From an uncultured Muribaculaceae bacterium (GTDB lineage: Bacteria; Bacteroidota; Bacteroidia; Bacteroidales; Muribaculaceae): a DNA stretch of 39,925 nt. The stretch is taken from the NCBI GenBank assembly GCA_910578805.1, contig CAJTRS010000016.1, forward strand, positions 1 to 39,925. The letters run 5' to 3'. How positions within the stretch are numbered: position 1 is the stretch's first letter; each line of letters starts with the position of its first letter. This document shows, piece by piece, positions 24,591-33,662 of this stretch. A program made the translations under genes and the position numbers. The notes below the pieces were generated by a model. The model did not search any database. It was not told the origin of the DNA and was given only the letters and a program-made list of their open reading frames with translations.

Positions 24591-26483
24591 ATGACTAACG
24601 GATTCCTCAGAATCGCATCTGTAGCACCTGAATTGATGGTGGCCGATGTGGATTATAATGTGTCGAATATAATAGCCGAAGCCCTCAGGCTTGATAAAGA
24701 GGGGGTGGAGATCGCTGTATTCCCCGAATTGTGTATCACCGGATATACATGTGGCGATCTGTTCCATTCACAGACTTTGTTATCGGCTGCAAAGAATGGA
24801 ATTGACCGTATAATGGAGGCCGTAAGAGAACTTGGCATACATGTCATAGTCGGAGCGCCAGTAAAAAAGGGGAGTGCGGTGTATAATTGTGCCGTGCTTA
24901 TCCGTGGTGATCGGGTGGATTATATAGAGAAGTCTTACATACCTAATTATAATGAATTCTACGAACGGCGCTGGTTTGCTCCGGCCACATCAGATGTCCG
25001 TGACAAGGTGTTCGAAAGCCATGGTACGAAAATAGGCATAGAGATATGTGAGGACCTGTGGGTGCCTATACCGCCATCGTCATATCTGGCTATGAACGGA
25101 GCCAAAGTGATTTTTAATCTGTCGGCTTCCGATGATCTGATAGGCAAACACCGCTATCTGACGTCTTTGATACGGCAGCAGTCGGCCAGGTGTCTGTGTG
25201 CATACGCCTATGCTTCGGCCGGATTCGGGGAGTCCACAACCGATATGGTATTTCTGCCTAAAACCATAATAGCTGAGTGTGGAAATATAATGACGGAAAA
25301 TAACCGCAGTGATTTCTTGTCTCCGGTCTGTGTTATAGCAGATATTGACATCGAAGCCATAGAGCGTGACCGATTCCATACCTCCACATATGCGGATTGT
25401 GCATTCAAGTCTGAATGTAATGATTCGGATATGGATATGGCGGATTATGAATTTGACAATAATTATGTCCTCAACTACCGTAGTGTCAATTCGTTGCCGT
25501 TTGTACCCTCCGATGAAGAATCAATCGATGAGAGGTGTACGGAAATCACCACCATTCAGGAATGCGGGCTTGCCCGCAGATTAAAGGCAGTGGGGAGCAA
25601 CAGGATAGTGGTAGGAATATCCGGAGGACTTGATTCCACACTCGCTCTACTGGTGGCAGTGGGTACTCTGAAACGGATTGGAGGTGATGTCAAAGATATC
25701 ACTGCCGTAACAATGCCCGGATTCGGCACTACAGGCCGCACTTACGAAAATGCATTGAAACTCATGGAGTTGCTCGGTGTTACAATACGAGAGATTCCTA
25801 TAGCGGAGGCTGTGAACCAACATTTTTCAGATATATCACATAATCCGGATATACATGATGTTACTTACGAAAATTCCCAGGCAAGAGAGCGGACACAGAT
25901 ATTGATGGATTTATCGAACCAGGTCGGTGGAATCGTACTTGGCACCGGTGACCTGTCGGAATTGGCTCTCGGTTGGGCCACTTACAATGGAGACCATATG
26001 TCAATGTACGGTATAAATGCCGGAGTGCCAAAGACTCTTGTAAAATATATAGTGCGATGGTATGCACTCAGAGCTGTTGACAACAGATTACGCGATACTC
26101 TTATTGATATTATCGATACACCGATCAGTCCGGAACTTACACCGGCTGATGACGACGGTAATATTGCACAAAAAACCGAAGAACTCGTGGGACCGTATGA
26201 ACTTCATGATTTTTTCCTGTATTATATGCTTCGTTACGGATTCACACCTCGAAGAGTTCTGATGCTGGCATGCAAAGCATTTGAAAACTCATATGACAAG
26301 GATACTATATTGTATTGGTTAAAAACATTTTACCGCAGATTCTTCACACAGCAATTTAAACGGTCATGTCTGCCAGATGGCCCCAAAGTGGGCAGTGTGT
26401 GCCTTTCTCCGAGAGGTGACTGGCGTATGCCATCTGATGCGTCCTGGCACATGTGGCGTAAAGACCTTGATAATCTAAATTAG
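24591..26483 (+). CDS. nadE: glutamine-dependent NAD+ synthetase
   Basis: 630 residues, two domains. The N-terminal nitrilase-type glutaminase (1-270) has the catalytic triad Glu46 (FPELCITGY), Lys114 (EKSYIPNYNEF) and Cys153 (IEICEDLWVP). The C-terminal ammonia-dependent synthetase has the PP-loop GISGGLDST at about 343-350, with later LGTGDLSELALGWATYNGD and the substrate-binding DEIAQKTEELVG-like segment (NIAQKTEELVG). It makes NAD+ from nicotinate adenine dinucleotide, ATP and glutamine. Full length for the family. Transcribed alone; a hairpin follows the gene. Confidence 0.95.
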   Translation: MTNGFLRIASVAPELMVADVDYNVSNIIAEALRLDKEGVEIAVFPELCITGYTCGDLFHSQTLLSAAKNGIDRIMEAVRELGIHVIVGAPVKKGSAVYNCAVLIRGDRVDYIEKSYIPNYNEFYERRWFAPATSDVRDKVFESHGTKIGIEICEDLWVPIPPSSYLAMNGAKVIFNLSASDDLIGKHRYLTSLIRQQSARCLCAYAYASAGFGESTTDMVFLPKTIIAECGNIMTENNRSDFLSPVCVIADIDIEAIERDRFHTSTYADCAFKSECNDSDMDMADYEFDNNYVLNYRSVNSLPFVPSDEESIDERCTEITTIQECGLARRLKAVGSNRIVVGISGGLDSTLALLVAVGTLKRIGGDVKDITAVTMPGFGTTGRTYENALKLMELLGVTIREIPIAEAVNQHFSDISHNPDIHDVTYENSQARERTQILMDLSNQVGGIVLGTGDLSELALGWATYNGDHMSMYGINAGVPKTLVKYIVRWYALRAVDNRLRDTLIDIIDTPISPELTPADDDGNIAQKTEELVGPYELHDFFLYYMLRYGFTPRRVLMLACKAFENSYDKDTILYWLKTFYRRFFTQQFKRSCLPDGPKVGSVCLSPRGDWRMPSDASWHMWRKDLDNLN

Positions 26484-26503
26484 ATTTATTGATAAATAAA
26501 ACG

Positions 26504-26551
26504 AGAACGAAACATACCGTAATATAATATATAAGCGGAATGTTTCGTTCT
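26504..26551 (+). terminator. hairpin downstream of nadE
   Basis: A perfect 12-bp stem (26504-26515 with 26540-26551, AGAACGAAACAT and its complement) begins 20 bp past the nadE stop. The 24-base loop contains a further CCG/CGG pairing. The T-tract after it is weak (TGTTATTTAATA), so termination is likely but not textbook. Confidence 0.6.
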
Positions 26552-26817
26552 GTTATTTAATATAGTTCAAATTATAATATAATGAAGAGAATGAATAAAT
26601 ATCCGCGTTATTCTCATAATGGGGATTATGTTAAATAGGACTATTATGGGACTTCCCCGTAAAGATATTTTTGTGTCATAACTCGTTGAGTTTTCAACAA
26701 CAGTAATGGTTTGCCTGGTTGATAATTTTTATTATGAACGTATTTCCCTTAGATTGATGTGATTTCTATGTATTTTCGAGAAATTTCGCTAAATTTGCGC
26801 TATAACGGGTTTTGTTG
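26552..26817. other. intergenic stretch without a supportable gene
   Basis: Between the nadE terminator and the His/Cys-rich gene. It is AT-rich with several stops in all frames; only very short frames are present (e.g. 18 codons from 26581). It holds two TAnnTTTG-like boxes: TATTTTTG at 26666-26673, with no gene attached, and TAAATTTG at 26790-26797, placed as the promoter of the next gene. Confidence 0.5.
26790..26797 (+). promoter_or_regulatory. candidate -7 box for the His/Cys-rich protein gene
   Basis: TAAATTTG matches TAnnTTTG and lies 20 bp before the ATG at 26818. No -33 TTG at normal spacing, which would suit an activator-dependent promoter. Confidence 0.45.
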
Positions 26818-27204
26818 ATGCACAAACTGACAATCAAAATATATTGGACTATAATGACTGTGCTTTTGCTGTTATTTTCAGTAACTGTGCAGTTTCATAG
26901 TCATCATTACTCGGGAGCATTGTGTATCAGCATATTAAATGACTCATCGGAGCATCATCATCATGAATGCTCTGATTTTGCATGTGCATTACATCTGTCT
27001 CCGGCAGTCAATGCTGACAAAATTTCAATATTGGACGATGCCACTATTGATTCACAGGAATTTACATCTACATATATAGATAATTGTTCAATCAATTATA
27101 CCTCTTTGATATCAGGATATCTGTCACTGACACATTATATAATCGATATAAGCGACACTTCATATCGGGAGGCAATTCCTGTAAGAGGCTCCCCTATCGT
27201 ATAA
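26818..27204 (+). CDS. small His/Cys-rich exported or membrane-anchored protein at a metal-efflux locus
   Basis: 128 residues from the ATG at 26818 (TTG codons at 26812 and 26815 are alternatives). A single hydrophobic segment (about 7-27, IYWTIMTVLLLLFSVTV) acts as signal or anchor. It is followed by potential metal ligands: FHSHHYSGALC, then SSEHHHHECSDFACALH. The remainder is polar without recognisable fold. Similar short His-rich proteins precede cation-efflux RND operons in Bacteroidota (DUF6769-like, from memory and not certain). Encoded 162 bp upstream of the adaptor gene, with a palindrome between. A role as periplasmic metal-binding protein or metallochaperone for the pump is inference. 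Confidence 0.65.
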   Translation: MHKLTIKIYWTIMTVLLLLFSVTVQFHSHHYSGALCISILNDSSEHHHHECSDFACALHLSPAVNADKISILDDATIDSQEFTSTYIDNCSINYTSLISGYLSLTHYIIDISDTSYREAIPVRGSPIV

Positions 27205-27269
27205 CACACACACATAATCAGGGGTAATCATAATTCTGTTTACCCGATAATTTTTGTAAATGATTGGGC

Positions 27270-27308
27270 GTTATATAATCCTGAAAAGTTTTTTCAAAAT
27301 TATATAAC
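27270..27308. repeat. 39-bp near-perfect palindrome upstream of the metal-efflux operon
   Basis: GTTATATAAT (27270-27279) and its exact complement (27299-27308) flank a second exact dyad, TGAAAA/TTTTCA (27282-27287 and 27291-27296), around a 3-base centre. Only a 2-bp CC/AA step fails to pair. It ends 21 bp before the candidate -7 box of the efflux operon, so its right arm covers the -33 position. No T-run follows. It looks like an operator, or a hairpin in the transcript from the upstream gene. Confidence 0.65.
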
Positions 27309-27329
27309 CTGATAAATGAACCAAATGAA

Positions 27330-27337
27330 TAATTTTG
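27330..27337 (+). promoter_or_regulatory. candidate -7 box for the metal-efflux operon
   Basis: TAATTTTG matches TAnnTTTG, 30 bp before the adaptor ATG at 27367. There is no -33 TTG; that position is occupied by the right arm of the palindrome. Confidence 0.5.
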
Positions 27338-27366
27338 TTGTGTTACTTTAGTTATTCCTTAATATA

Positions 27367-28515
27367 ATGAAACATACATATTATATAGCTTCTTATGCAA
27401 TGCTGTGTCTGCTGTTTTCATGTGGCGGACATGATGAAAAAAATGAACTGGCTCATGACCATTCTCATGATGGGTCGTCTGTAGAGGCCAAATCTCATGA
27501 CAGTGATGAAATATTCCTTGAACCTCACGATGCCGAACGCTTTGGTGTGACAACGGCAACAGTCAGGAAGCAACCGTTTAACAATGTTGTGAAAGTATCC
27601 GGACAAATACTTAATGCTTCGGGCGATGATGCTGTGATAAGTGCCCCCACTCCGGGTATCCTGCACCTGTCGCCAAACATAAATGTGGGATCGGAGATAA
27701 GTCGTGGTGCCGTAATCGGTAAAATTTCATCGCAGGGCATGAGCGGCGGCGATCCGAATGCTGCGGCCCGAGCCGCTCTTAACGCGGCCAAACTTGAACT
27801 GGACAGGCTTACTCCCCTATTGGCTGACGGTATTGTCACCCGCCGGGAATACAATTCTGCCGTAGCCGCATACGAACTGGCAAAGGCCGCCTACAGTGGC
27901 AATGCAGCATCTGGTAATGTGACCGCTCCTATATCCGGACGTATAACTGATATATTTGTAAAATCCGGATCATTTGTTGACGCCGGAACTCCTATAGCCG
28001 CCGTGGGCAAAAATTCCATGCTGACCTTAAGAGCGGATATGCCGGAGAAATACCGGCATTTGCTACCGTCGATATCCGGAGCCAATATCCGAGGAGCATA
28101 TTCCGATTCATGGTTATCAATAGATTCGCTTGAAGGCAAACGTGTCGGTCCTATTAATGGTGCCGGAAATGTCAAAGCCGGATACATACCTGTGTATTTC
28201 ACGTTTAGGAACAACGGTAACATGTCGGCCGGAGCGTTTGTGGAAGTCTGTCTGACAGGCACTGGGGAATCCGATAGAATCATTGTGCCTCAAAGCGCTC
28301 TTTCCGAACAACAGGGGCAATATTTCGTATATATAAAAATCAATGAACACGGGTATGAGAAACGCCCTGTAATTCCAGGTGACAGCGATGGTTTCAATAC
28401 CGAACTCAAATCCGGAGTAAACGAAGGAGAGTCAGTGGTGGTAACAGGTACTCCAATGGTGAAGCTTGCCGAATCAAGCGGAATAGTTCCTGAAGGTCAC
28501 TCACACAATCACTAA
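27367..28515 (+). CDS. RND efflux periplasmic adaptor lipoprotein (CusB/CzcB type)
   Basis: 382 residues. A lipoprotein signal ends in LLFSCGG, with the lipidated cysteine at 19. A His-rich stretch follows (ELAHDHSHDGSSVEAKSHDSDE), and the C-terminus is also His-rich (PEGHSHNH), both plausible metal-collecting tails. The barrel-sandwich/lipoyl halves (VVKVSGQILNASGDDAVISAPTPG and GNVTAPISGRITDIFVKSG) flank a helical hairpin (about 120-170), and a beta-barrel domain with the membrane-proximal end follows. It joins the inner-membrane RND pump to the TolC-type channel. The pump gene starts 14 bp after its stop. Confidence 0.92.
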   Translation: MKHTYYIASYAMLCLLFSCGGHDEKNELAHDHSHDGSSVEAKSHDSDEIFLEPHDAERFGVTTATVRKQPFNNVVKVSGQILNASGDDAVISAPTPGILHLSPNINVGSEISRGAVIGKISSQGMSGGDPNAAARAALNAAKLELDRLTPLLADGIVTRREYNSAVAAYELAKAAYSGNAASGNVTAPISGRITDIFVKSGSFVDAGTPIAAVGKNSMLTLRADMPEKYRHLLPSISGANIRGAYSDSWLSIDSLEGKRVGPINGAGNVKAGYIPVYFTFRNNGNMSAGAFVEVCLTGTGESDRIIVPQSALSEQQGQYFVYIKINEHGYEKRPVIPGDSDGFNTELKSGVNEGESVVVTGTPMVKLAESSGIVPEGHSHNH

Positions 28516-28529
28516 AATCGTGAAATGTC

Positions 28530-31500
28530 ATGCTGAATAAGATAATACGGTTTTCGCTCTCTAACCGAGCCGTGATATTATTGCTGTCGGGGCTGTTGCT
28601 CATTGCCGGTTGCTGGACCATGTTTCGCACGGAAGTCGATATTTTCCCTGACCTCAATGCCCCTACCGTGGTAGTCATGACCGAAGCTCCTGGGCTTGCT
28701 CCTGAAGAGATTGAGAAGATGGTGACATATCCAATAGAGACATCGCTCAACGGTGCAACAGATGTAAGACGTGTGCGTTCTGCTTCGTCCACAGGATTTT
28801 CTGTGGTGTGGATAGAATTTGATTGGGGTACGGATATCTATAAAGCCCGTCAGATAGTATCGGAGAAACTTACAGCTGTAACCGAACAGCTGCCTCCGGG
28901 TTGCGGTGTACCTACCCTCGGGCCGCAATCATCGATACTCGGAGAAATGATGATCATATCATTGACCGCCGACTCCACTTCGCTGCGTGATCTGCGCACT
29001 ATTGCCGACCGGGTGATAGCACCGCGCATACTGTCACTTGGCGGCGTGTCACAAGTGTCGGTAATAGGTGGTGATGTGGAAGAATACCAGATCAGACTCT
29101 TACCTGATAGGCTCCGATACTATAATGTGACACTTGATGAAGTGCGTGTTGCCGCCTCAATGCTCAATGCCAATGCTTCGGGTGGGGTCATTTATGATTA
29201 CGGGAATGAATATATTATCAAAGGTGACCTGCACACCACTTCAGCCGACGAAATAGCTAAAAGTGTGGTTCGCAGTGATGCAGATGCCACGGTCACATTC
29301 GGTGACATATCCGTTGTGGAGCTTGGCCCTCAATCGCCGCGTCTCGGTACAGCATCGGAAAAAGGTACTGGCGCGGTGTTGCTCACCGTCACAAAGCAGC
29401 CTGCCACCGGTACGATATCACTTACTGAAAAAATCGATGAGACTCTGTCCGTTCTTAAAAAAAGTCTGCCGACAGATGTTAATATATCCACCGACATATT
29501 CCGTCAGAGCGATTTCATAGATAATTCCATATCCAACCTGCAGATTTCGCTCTTTGAAGGAGCGCTGTTTGTTATAGTGGTATTGTTTTTCTTCCTGATG
29601 AACATACGCACCACATTGATTTCAGTGGTTGCTCTCCCCTTGTCGATCGCTCTTACTTTACTGATATTGTATTGGTGCGGGCTTAGCATCAATACCATGA
29701 GCCTTGGCGGTATAGCCATTGCCATTGGCTCGCTTGTAGATGACGCTATTGTCGATGTGGAAAATGTGTATAAGCGTTTGCGCGGCAATGCAGTTCTGCC
29801 TCAGAATGAACGCAGGCCTGTAACTTCAGTGATATACGATGCTTCTTGTGAAGTGAGGTTGCCGATACTCAACTCCACATTGATAATCGTGGCAAGCTTC
29901 CTTCCTCTCTTTTTCCTTAGCGGCATTGAAGGACGCATGTTGATACCGTTGGGCATATCGTTCATTGTAGCCCTTGTGTCATCGACAGTAGTGGCACTTA
30001 CAGTGACTCCGGTGTTATGCAGCTATCTGCTTAACGGTTCCAAACGATATCATATCGATACCCGCGATCCGTGGTTAAGCCGCAAGATGGCCGGTTGGTA
30101 CAGAAACGCGCTTGTGAAGATTTTGAACCATAAGAAAGGTATGCTTGCCGGTACAGCTATATTGCTTTTGGCTGCTCTGGCTTTAGTGCCTACTCTCGGA
30201 CGCAGTTTTCTGCCGCCTTTCAATGAAGGTTCTCTGACCATCAACGTAAGCACTCTGCCTGGCATATCTCTTGAGGAGAGTGACAAGATAGGTCGTGAGG
30301 CTGAACGGATAATACTTTCTGTGCCGGAAATAAATACTGTGGCACGCAAGACCGGACGTGCCGAACTTGACGAACATTCCTTAGGAGTGAATATGTCTGA
30401 GATTGAAGCCCCCTACACTCTTGACGGACGTTCGCGTAACGAAATGGTCAGAGAACTGCGTGAGAAACTGTCACATATCCCCGGCGTCAACATAGAGATC
30501 GGTCAGCCTATATCGCACCGTATCGACGCCATGCTGTCGGGCACAGAATCACAGATAGCCATAAAAATATTCGGAAGTGATTTGCAGCGGCTGCATTCCA
30601 TAGCTTCCGATGTGCGCAACTCCATAAAGGATATAGATGGAATTGTCGATGTCAACATCGAGCAACAGATAGACCGTCCGCAGATAGATATAAGGCCAAA
30701 ACGGGAACTTATGGCACGTTACGGCATCACAAACAGCGCATTCGCATCGTTCATATCCACTATGCTCGGCGGAGAAAAAGTGTCACAAGTGTATCGCGAC
30801 GGAATACCTTACGATATCACGTTAAAAGTAGATGATTCATCACGCCGCGGCATCAACGATCTGTCAAACCTGCTGATAGATTCCAATATAGGCCCTATTC
30901 CTCTGAACTATGTCGCCGATGTGGTGTCCACAGCCGGTCCAAACACGATAAACCGCGAAAATGTAAGCCGTCGGATTGTCGTATCGGCCAATGTCGAGGG
31001 CGGAGACCTGCGTGGTGCCGTCAATGACATAAAGGACGCTATATCGGATCATATCACTCTTCCCGACGGATATTATGTAACATACAGCGGCCAGTTTGAA
31101 AATGAGGCAGCGGCATCTCGCACACTCGGCATAGCTTCCATCGGAGCCATATTCATAATATTTTTGCTGCTCTATCATGAATACAAGAATATATCCCAGC
31201 CGCTTATCATTTTGATAAATATGCCTCTGGCACTTATTGGCGGAATTATGATACTTGTTATGACCGGTTCGGAGATAAACATTCCGGCGATAATCGGTTT
31301 CATATCGCTCATGGGCATAGCCACACGCAACGGTATGTTGCTGATATCCCGTTACAATGCATTGAAACAGGAGGGCCTGTCTCTTGTGGAGCGTATAAAG
31401 CAGGGCTCGTATGACCGTCTGAATCCTATAATAATGACGGCTTTGACATCGGCTCTCGCGCTTATTCCGCTCGCATTGCGCTCTTCCGAACCGGGCAACG

Positions 31501-31619
31501 AGATACAGTCGCCCATGGCTTTGGTAATTCTTGGCGGTCTGCTGACTTCCACTGTGCTGAATCTGTTTATCGTACCTATATTTTACTATATAACCAATCG
31601 AGAAAAATCGACCAAATGA
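28530..31619 (+). CDS. heavy-metal efflux RND transporter (CusA/CzcA family)
   Basis: 1029 residues with twelve membrane helices and two large periplasmic loops: the proton-driven pump of a CzcCBA/CusCBA-type tripartite exporter. Family landmarks are FRTEVDIFPDLNAPTVVVMTEAPG at the N-terminus, the TM4 motif AIAIGSLVDDAIVDVENVYKRL (about 398-419), RLGxxLT-like linker segments and GFISLMGIATRNGMLLISRY in TM10/11. The TM4 acidic residues are Asp-Asp-Asp-Glu, closer to the CusA pattern (VDAAIV) than the classical CzcA DFG...DGA. Of the three CusA periplasmic methionines only some seem to be matched, so copper/silver versus zinc/cobalt/nickel remains undecided. The stop overlaps the next ATG (ATGA). 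Confidence 0.93.
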   Translation: MLNKIIRFSLSNRAVILLLSGLLLIAGCWTMFRTEVDIFPDLNAPTVVVMTEAPGLAPEEIEKMVTYPIETSLNGATDVRRVRSASSTGFSVVWIEFDWGTDIYKARQIVSEKLTAVTEQLPPGCGVPTLGPQSSILGEMMIISLTADSTSLRDLRTIADRVIAPRILSLGGVSQVSVIGGDVEEYQIRLLPDRLRYYNVTLDEVRVAASMLNANASGGVIYDYGNEYIIKGDLHTTSADEIAKSVVRSDADATVTFGDISVVELGPQSPRLGTASEKGTGAVLLTVTKQPATGTISLTEKIDETLSVLKKSLPTDVNISTDIFRQSDFIDNSISNLQISLFEGALFVIVVLFFFLMNIRTTLISVVALPLSIALTLLILYWCGLSINTMSLGGIAIAIGSLVDDAIVDVENVYKRLRGNAVLPQNERRPVTSVIYDASCEVRLPILNSTLIIVASFLPLFFLSGIEGRMLIPLGISFIVALVSSTVVALTVTPVLCSYLLNGSKRYHIDTRDPWLSRKMAGWYRNALVKILNHKKGMLAGTAILLLAALALVPTLGRSFLPPFNEGSLTINVSTLPGISLEESDKIGREAERIILSVPEINTVARKTGRAELDEHSLGVNMSEIEAPYTLDGRSRNEMVRELREKLSHIPGVNIEIGQPISHRIDAMLSGTESQIAIKIFGSDLQRLHSIASDVRNSIKDIDGIVDVNIEQQIDRPQIDIRPKRELMARYGITNSAFASFISTMLGGEKVSQVYRDGIPYDITLKVDDSSRRGINDLSNLLIDSNIGPIPLNYVADVVSTAGPNTINRENVSRRIVVSANVEGGDLRGAVNDIKDAISDHITLPDGYYVTYSGQFENEAAASRTLGIASIGAIFIIFLLLYHEYKNISQPLIILINMPLALIGGIMILVMTGSEINIPAIIGFISLMGIATRNGMLLISRYNALKQEGLSLVERIKQGSYDRLNPIIMTALTSALALIPLALRSSEPGNEIQSPMALVILGGLLTSTVLNLFIVPIFYYITNREKSTK

Positions 31620-32815
31620 GACTAAAACATATATTGATCACTGTAGTGACACTGACAGCATGTCTGTCGGTTTGCGCACAGGAAGATATTAATGCACTGA
31701 CAAGGCAGATAGCCTTACATAATAAAGCTCTTGAAGCGCAAACGTCACAGGATATGTCACAAGTAGCGTCAATGCGCGCCGACAACACCCTTCCCGACCC
31801 GGAAGTGGAGTTTTCCCATCTGTGGGGGCAGAACGGCATCGGGAATAAGATGAATTTCGGCATATCGCAGGGCTTTGACTGGCCGGGACTATACAAGGCC
31901 CGGGGGCATGCCGCCGATATGGAGGAACGGGCATTGGATTTTTTGTGGAAAAGCAAGTATCTGGAAACTATGCTTGAAATAAAGAGCACTATCATCGACA
32001 TAATATATGCCAAACGGAAAATAGCCTTGCGTACTGATGTGTACCATAATATGGACTCATTATATTTCGCTTATAAAAGAGGCATGGAACGCGGCGAAGT
32101 CTCGGTAATAGACCTTAACAAGCTGGCCATAGAGAGAATTGCCGCATCACGTTCTGTGGCAGATGCCGGCAATGAATATTCGGCCGCCTGCGCAAGGCTA
32201 CAGGCGCTCAATGGCGGAGAACCGTGTGAAAGCATTATTGCCGGACTTCATGATTTTCCGATGGAATCCATACGCAGCCTTGATGATTATGTCAATGAAG
32301 CCATGCAATATAATCCCCTGCTGCAGTATGCAGATTCAAAGACACTCTCTATAGAGGCTCAAAACCGAGTGCTCAGCCAAAGCCGTTTGCCCGGGTTCTC
32401 GCTCGGATACAGTTTCGATAACGAGATGGGTGAGAAATTCCATGGATTTTCAGTGGGAATGTCATTACCTGTCTATTCAAGAAAATATCAGAAAAAAGCG
32501 TTATTGATGGCCTCGAATGAAAACAGTGCGACTGCCGAGGATATAACCTCGGGGATAATCGGCGACATCACTTCCACGCGTCAACGTGCACTGAATTATA
32601 TTGCCGAAATAGAAAAATACGGCACTATATTCAGTTCGGGTGATAATATCCGATTGCTTAACAAAGCATTTGCCGGAGGTCAGATATCTCTGATGGAGTA
32701 TATCACAGATATCAAATATTTTCTGGACGCTCAGGGTGACTATGAAGAGATGCTGTATCTTTACAATCTTGATACAACAAAACTCAACCGATATTCTCTC
32801 TTACCGGTAAAGTAA
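31616..32815 (+). CDS. TolC-family outer-membrane channel of the metal-efflux system (CusC/CzcC type)
   Basis: 399 residues: signal peptide (1-22, HILITVVTLTACLSVCAQ), then two helical TolC repeats. Recognisable parts are ALEAQTSQDMSQVASMRADNTLPDPEVEFSHLWG at the start of repeat 1 and the second-half GFSLGYSFDNEMGEKFHGFSVGMSLPVYSRKYQKKA. It forms the outer-membrane/periplasmic tunnel that the adaptor and pump dock to. The ATG overlaps the pump TGA, implying translational coupling. It closes the operon; the convergent lipoprotein gene ends 19 bp away. Confidence 0.9.
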   Translation: MRLKHILITVVTLTACLSVCAQEDINALTRQIALHNKALEAQTSQDMSQVASMRADNTLPDPEVEFSHLWGQNGIGNKMNFGISQGFDWPGLYKARGHAADMEERALDFLWKSKYLETMLEIKSTIIDIIYAKRKIALRTDVYHNMDSLYFAYKRGMERGEVSVIDLNKLAIERIAASRSVADAGNEYSAACARLQALNGGEPCESIIAGLHDFPMESIRSLDDYVNEAMQYNPLLQYADSKTLSIEAQNRVLSQSRLPGFSLGYSFDNEMGEKFHGFSVGMSLPVYSRKYQKKALLMASNENSATAEDITSGIIGDITSTRQRALNYIAEIEKYGTIFSSGDNIRLLNKAFAGGQISLMEYITDIKYFLDAQGDYEEMLYLYNLDTTKLNRYSLLPVK

Positions 32816-32834
32816 TAGCATTAACTGACTTGTG

Positions 32835-33662
32835 TTATTCTTTCAGCGAACGGGCTATCTGGCTACGCGCCACGGCAAGTTGCTTTTCAAGCCGTGCCTT
32901 TTCCAATCGGAGCACCTTGCACTCGGTCAGAGTCAGGGCTGTAAGATATGCGTCAGCTATTCCGGACACCTGTTCGGGGGTAAGTTTTACTGTTTGTGAC
33001 GAGTTATGCCCGTTGAACTTGACTGTCAGTGGCTGATTGCGGTGTGCCACGATGAACTTTGCAACAGTATCACATTCTGCGGAAATGAAAGTGAGGACTT
33101 CGTTTCCGGCTAATAGTTGGTTACGTTCGCCGTCCATGGGCAACTGTGGAGATGACACTACTTCTGCACCTGATGACACCGTTACAGACCGGCTTTTTAT
33201 AGGTTTGACATTTGTTGCCACCATATAAAACATTCCGTCGGGGGCGACCTTGGCATGAAGCCCCGGTGTTGAAAAAGCCTTGACACCGGCTTCGCAGCGT
33301 GGAACAAAATACGGTTCCACCGGATTGTCGATCCTTACTAAAGTGCCGCTTAGAGAATCTCCTGCCATCAACCGTATTGCGAGCAGACTGTCGGTCCGGG
33401 ATATGCCCTCGACTGCAAGCTGCTCCATAATCCTTGGACGCAGTGCCATGGCTTCCCTGCGTATGGCCACAGCTGATGAATATGATGAATCAATGGAGTC
33501 AAGCAATGTCATAGCCGATGAATAGTCGCGGGCTTCGAACTGTGCACGAGCTTCGGTGAGCAACTTGTCTGCGCCTTTATCACTATCGCCGCAGCCACAC
33601 ATAAATATTGATAACACTACCGCCGGGCCTATAATCACCCTCTTAATTACCGCGTTGGACAT
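32835..33662 (-). CDS. lipoprotein of unknown family, coupled to the ppGpp synthetase gene
   Basis: 275 residues. A hydrophobic start (IIGPAVVLSIFMCGCGDS) ends in a lipobox-like MCGC with the likely lipid cysteine at 24. Next comes a helical, TPR-like part (LLTEARAQFEARDYSSAMTLLDSID), a beta-rich middle (about 105-235, with VPRCEAGVKAFSTPG and DGMFYMVATNVKPI), and a charged C-terminal coiled coil (KVLRLEKARLEKQLAVARSQIAR). I do not recognise the family. Its first 20 bp overlap the end of the RSH gene, so it is co-translated with the alarmone synthetase. It is convergent with the efflux operon. Function unknown; the C-terminal coiled coil suggests self-association. Confidence 0.75.
   Translation of the reverse strand: MSNAVIKRVIIGPAVVLSIFMCGCGDSDKGADKLLTEARAQFEARDYSSAMTLLDSIDSSYSSAVAIRREAMALRPRIMEQLAVEGISRTDSLLAIRLMAGDSLSGTLVRIDNPVEPYFVPRCEAGVKAFSTPGLHAKVAPDGMFYMVATNVKPIKSRSVTVSSGAEVVSSPQLPMDGERNQLLAGNEVLTFISAECDTVAKFIVAHRNQPLTVKFNGHNSSQTVKLTPEQVSGIADAYLTALTLTECKVLRLEKARLEKQLAVARSQIARSLKE

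Noticed and set aside
26552..26811. Possible degraded ORF or mobile-element remnant downstream of nadE
   Set aside because: Frames are short with internal stops (e.g. around 26634-26763 one frame is broken by a TAA at about 26680); no terminal repeats and no recognisable transposase residues.
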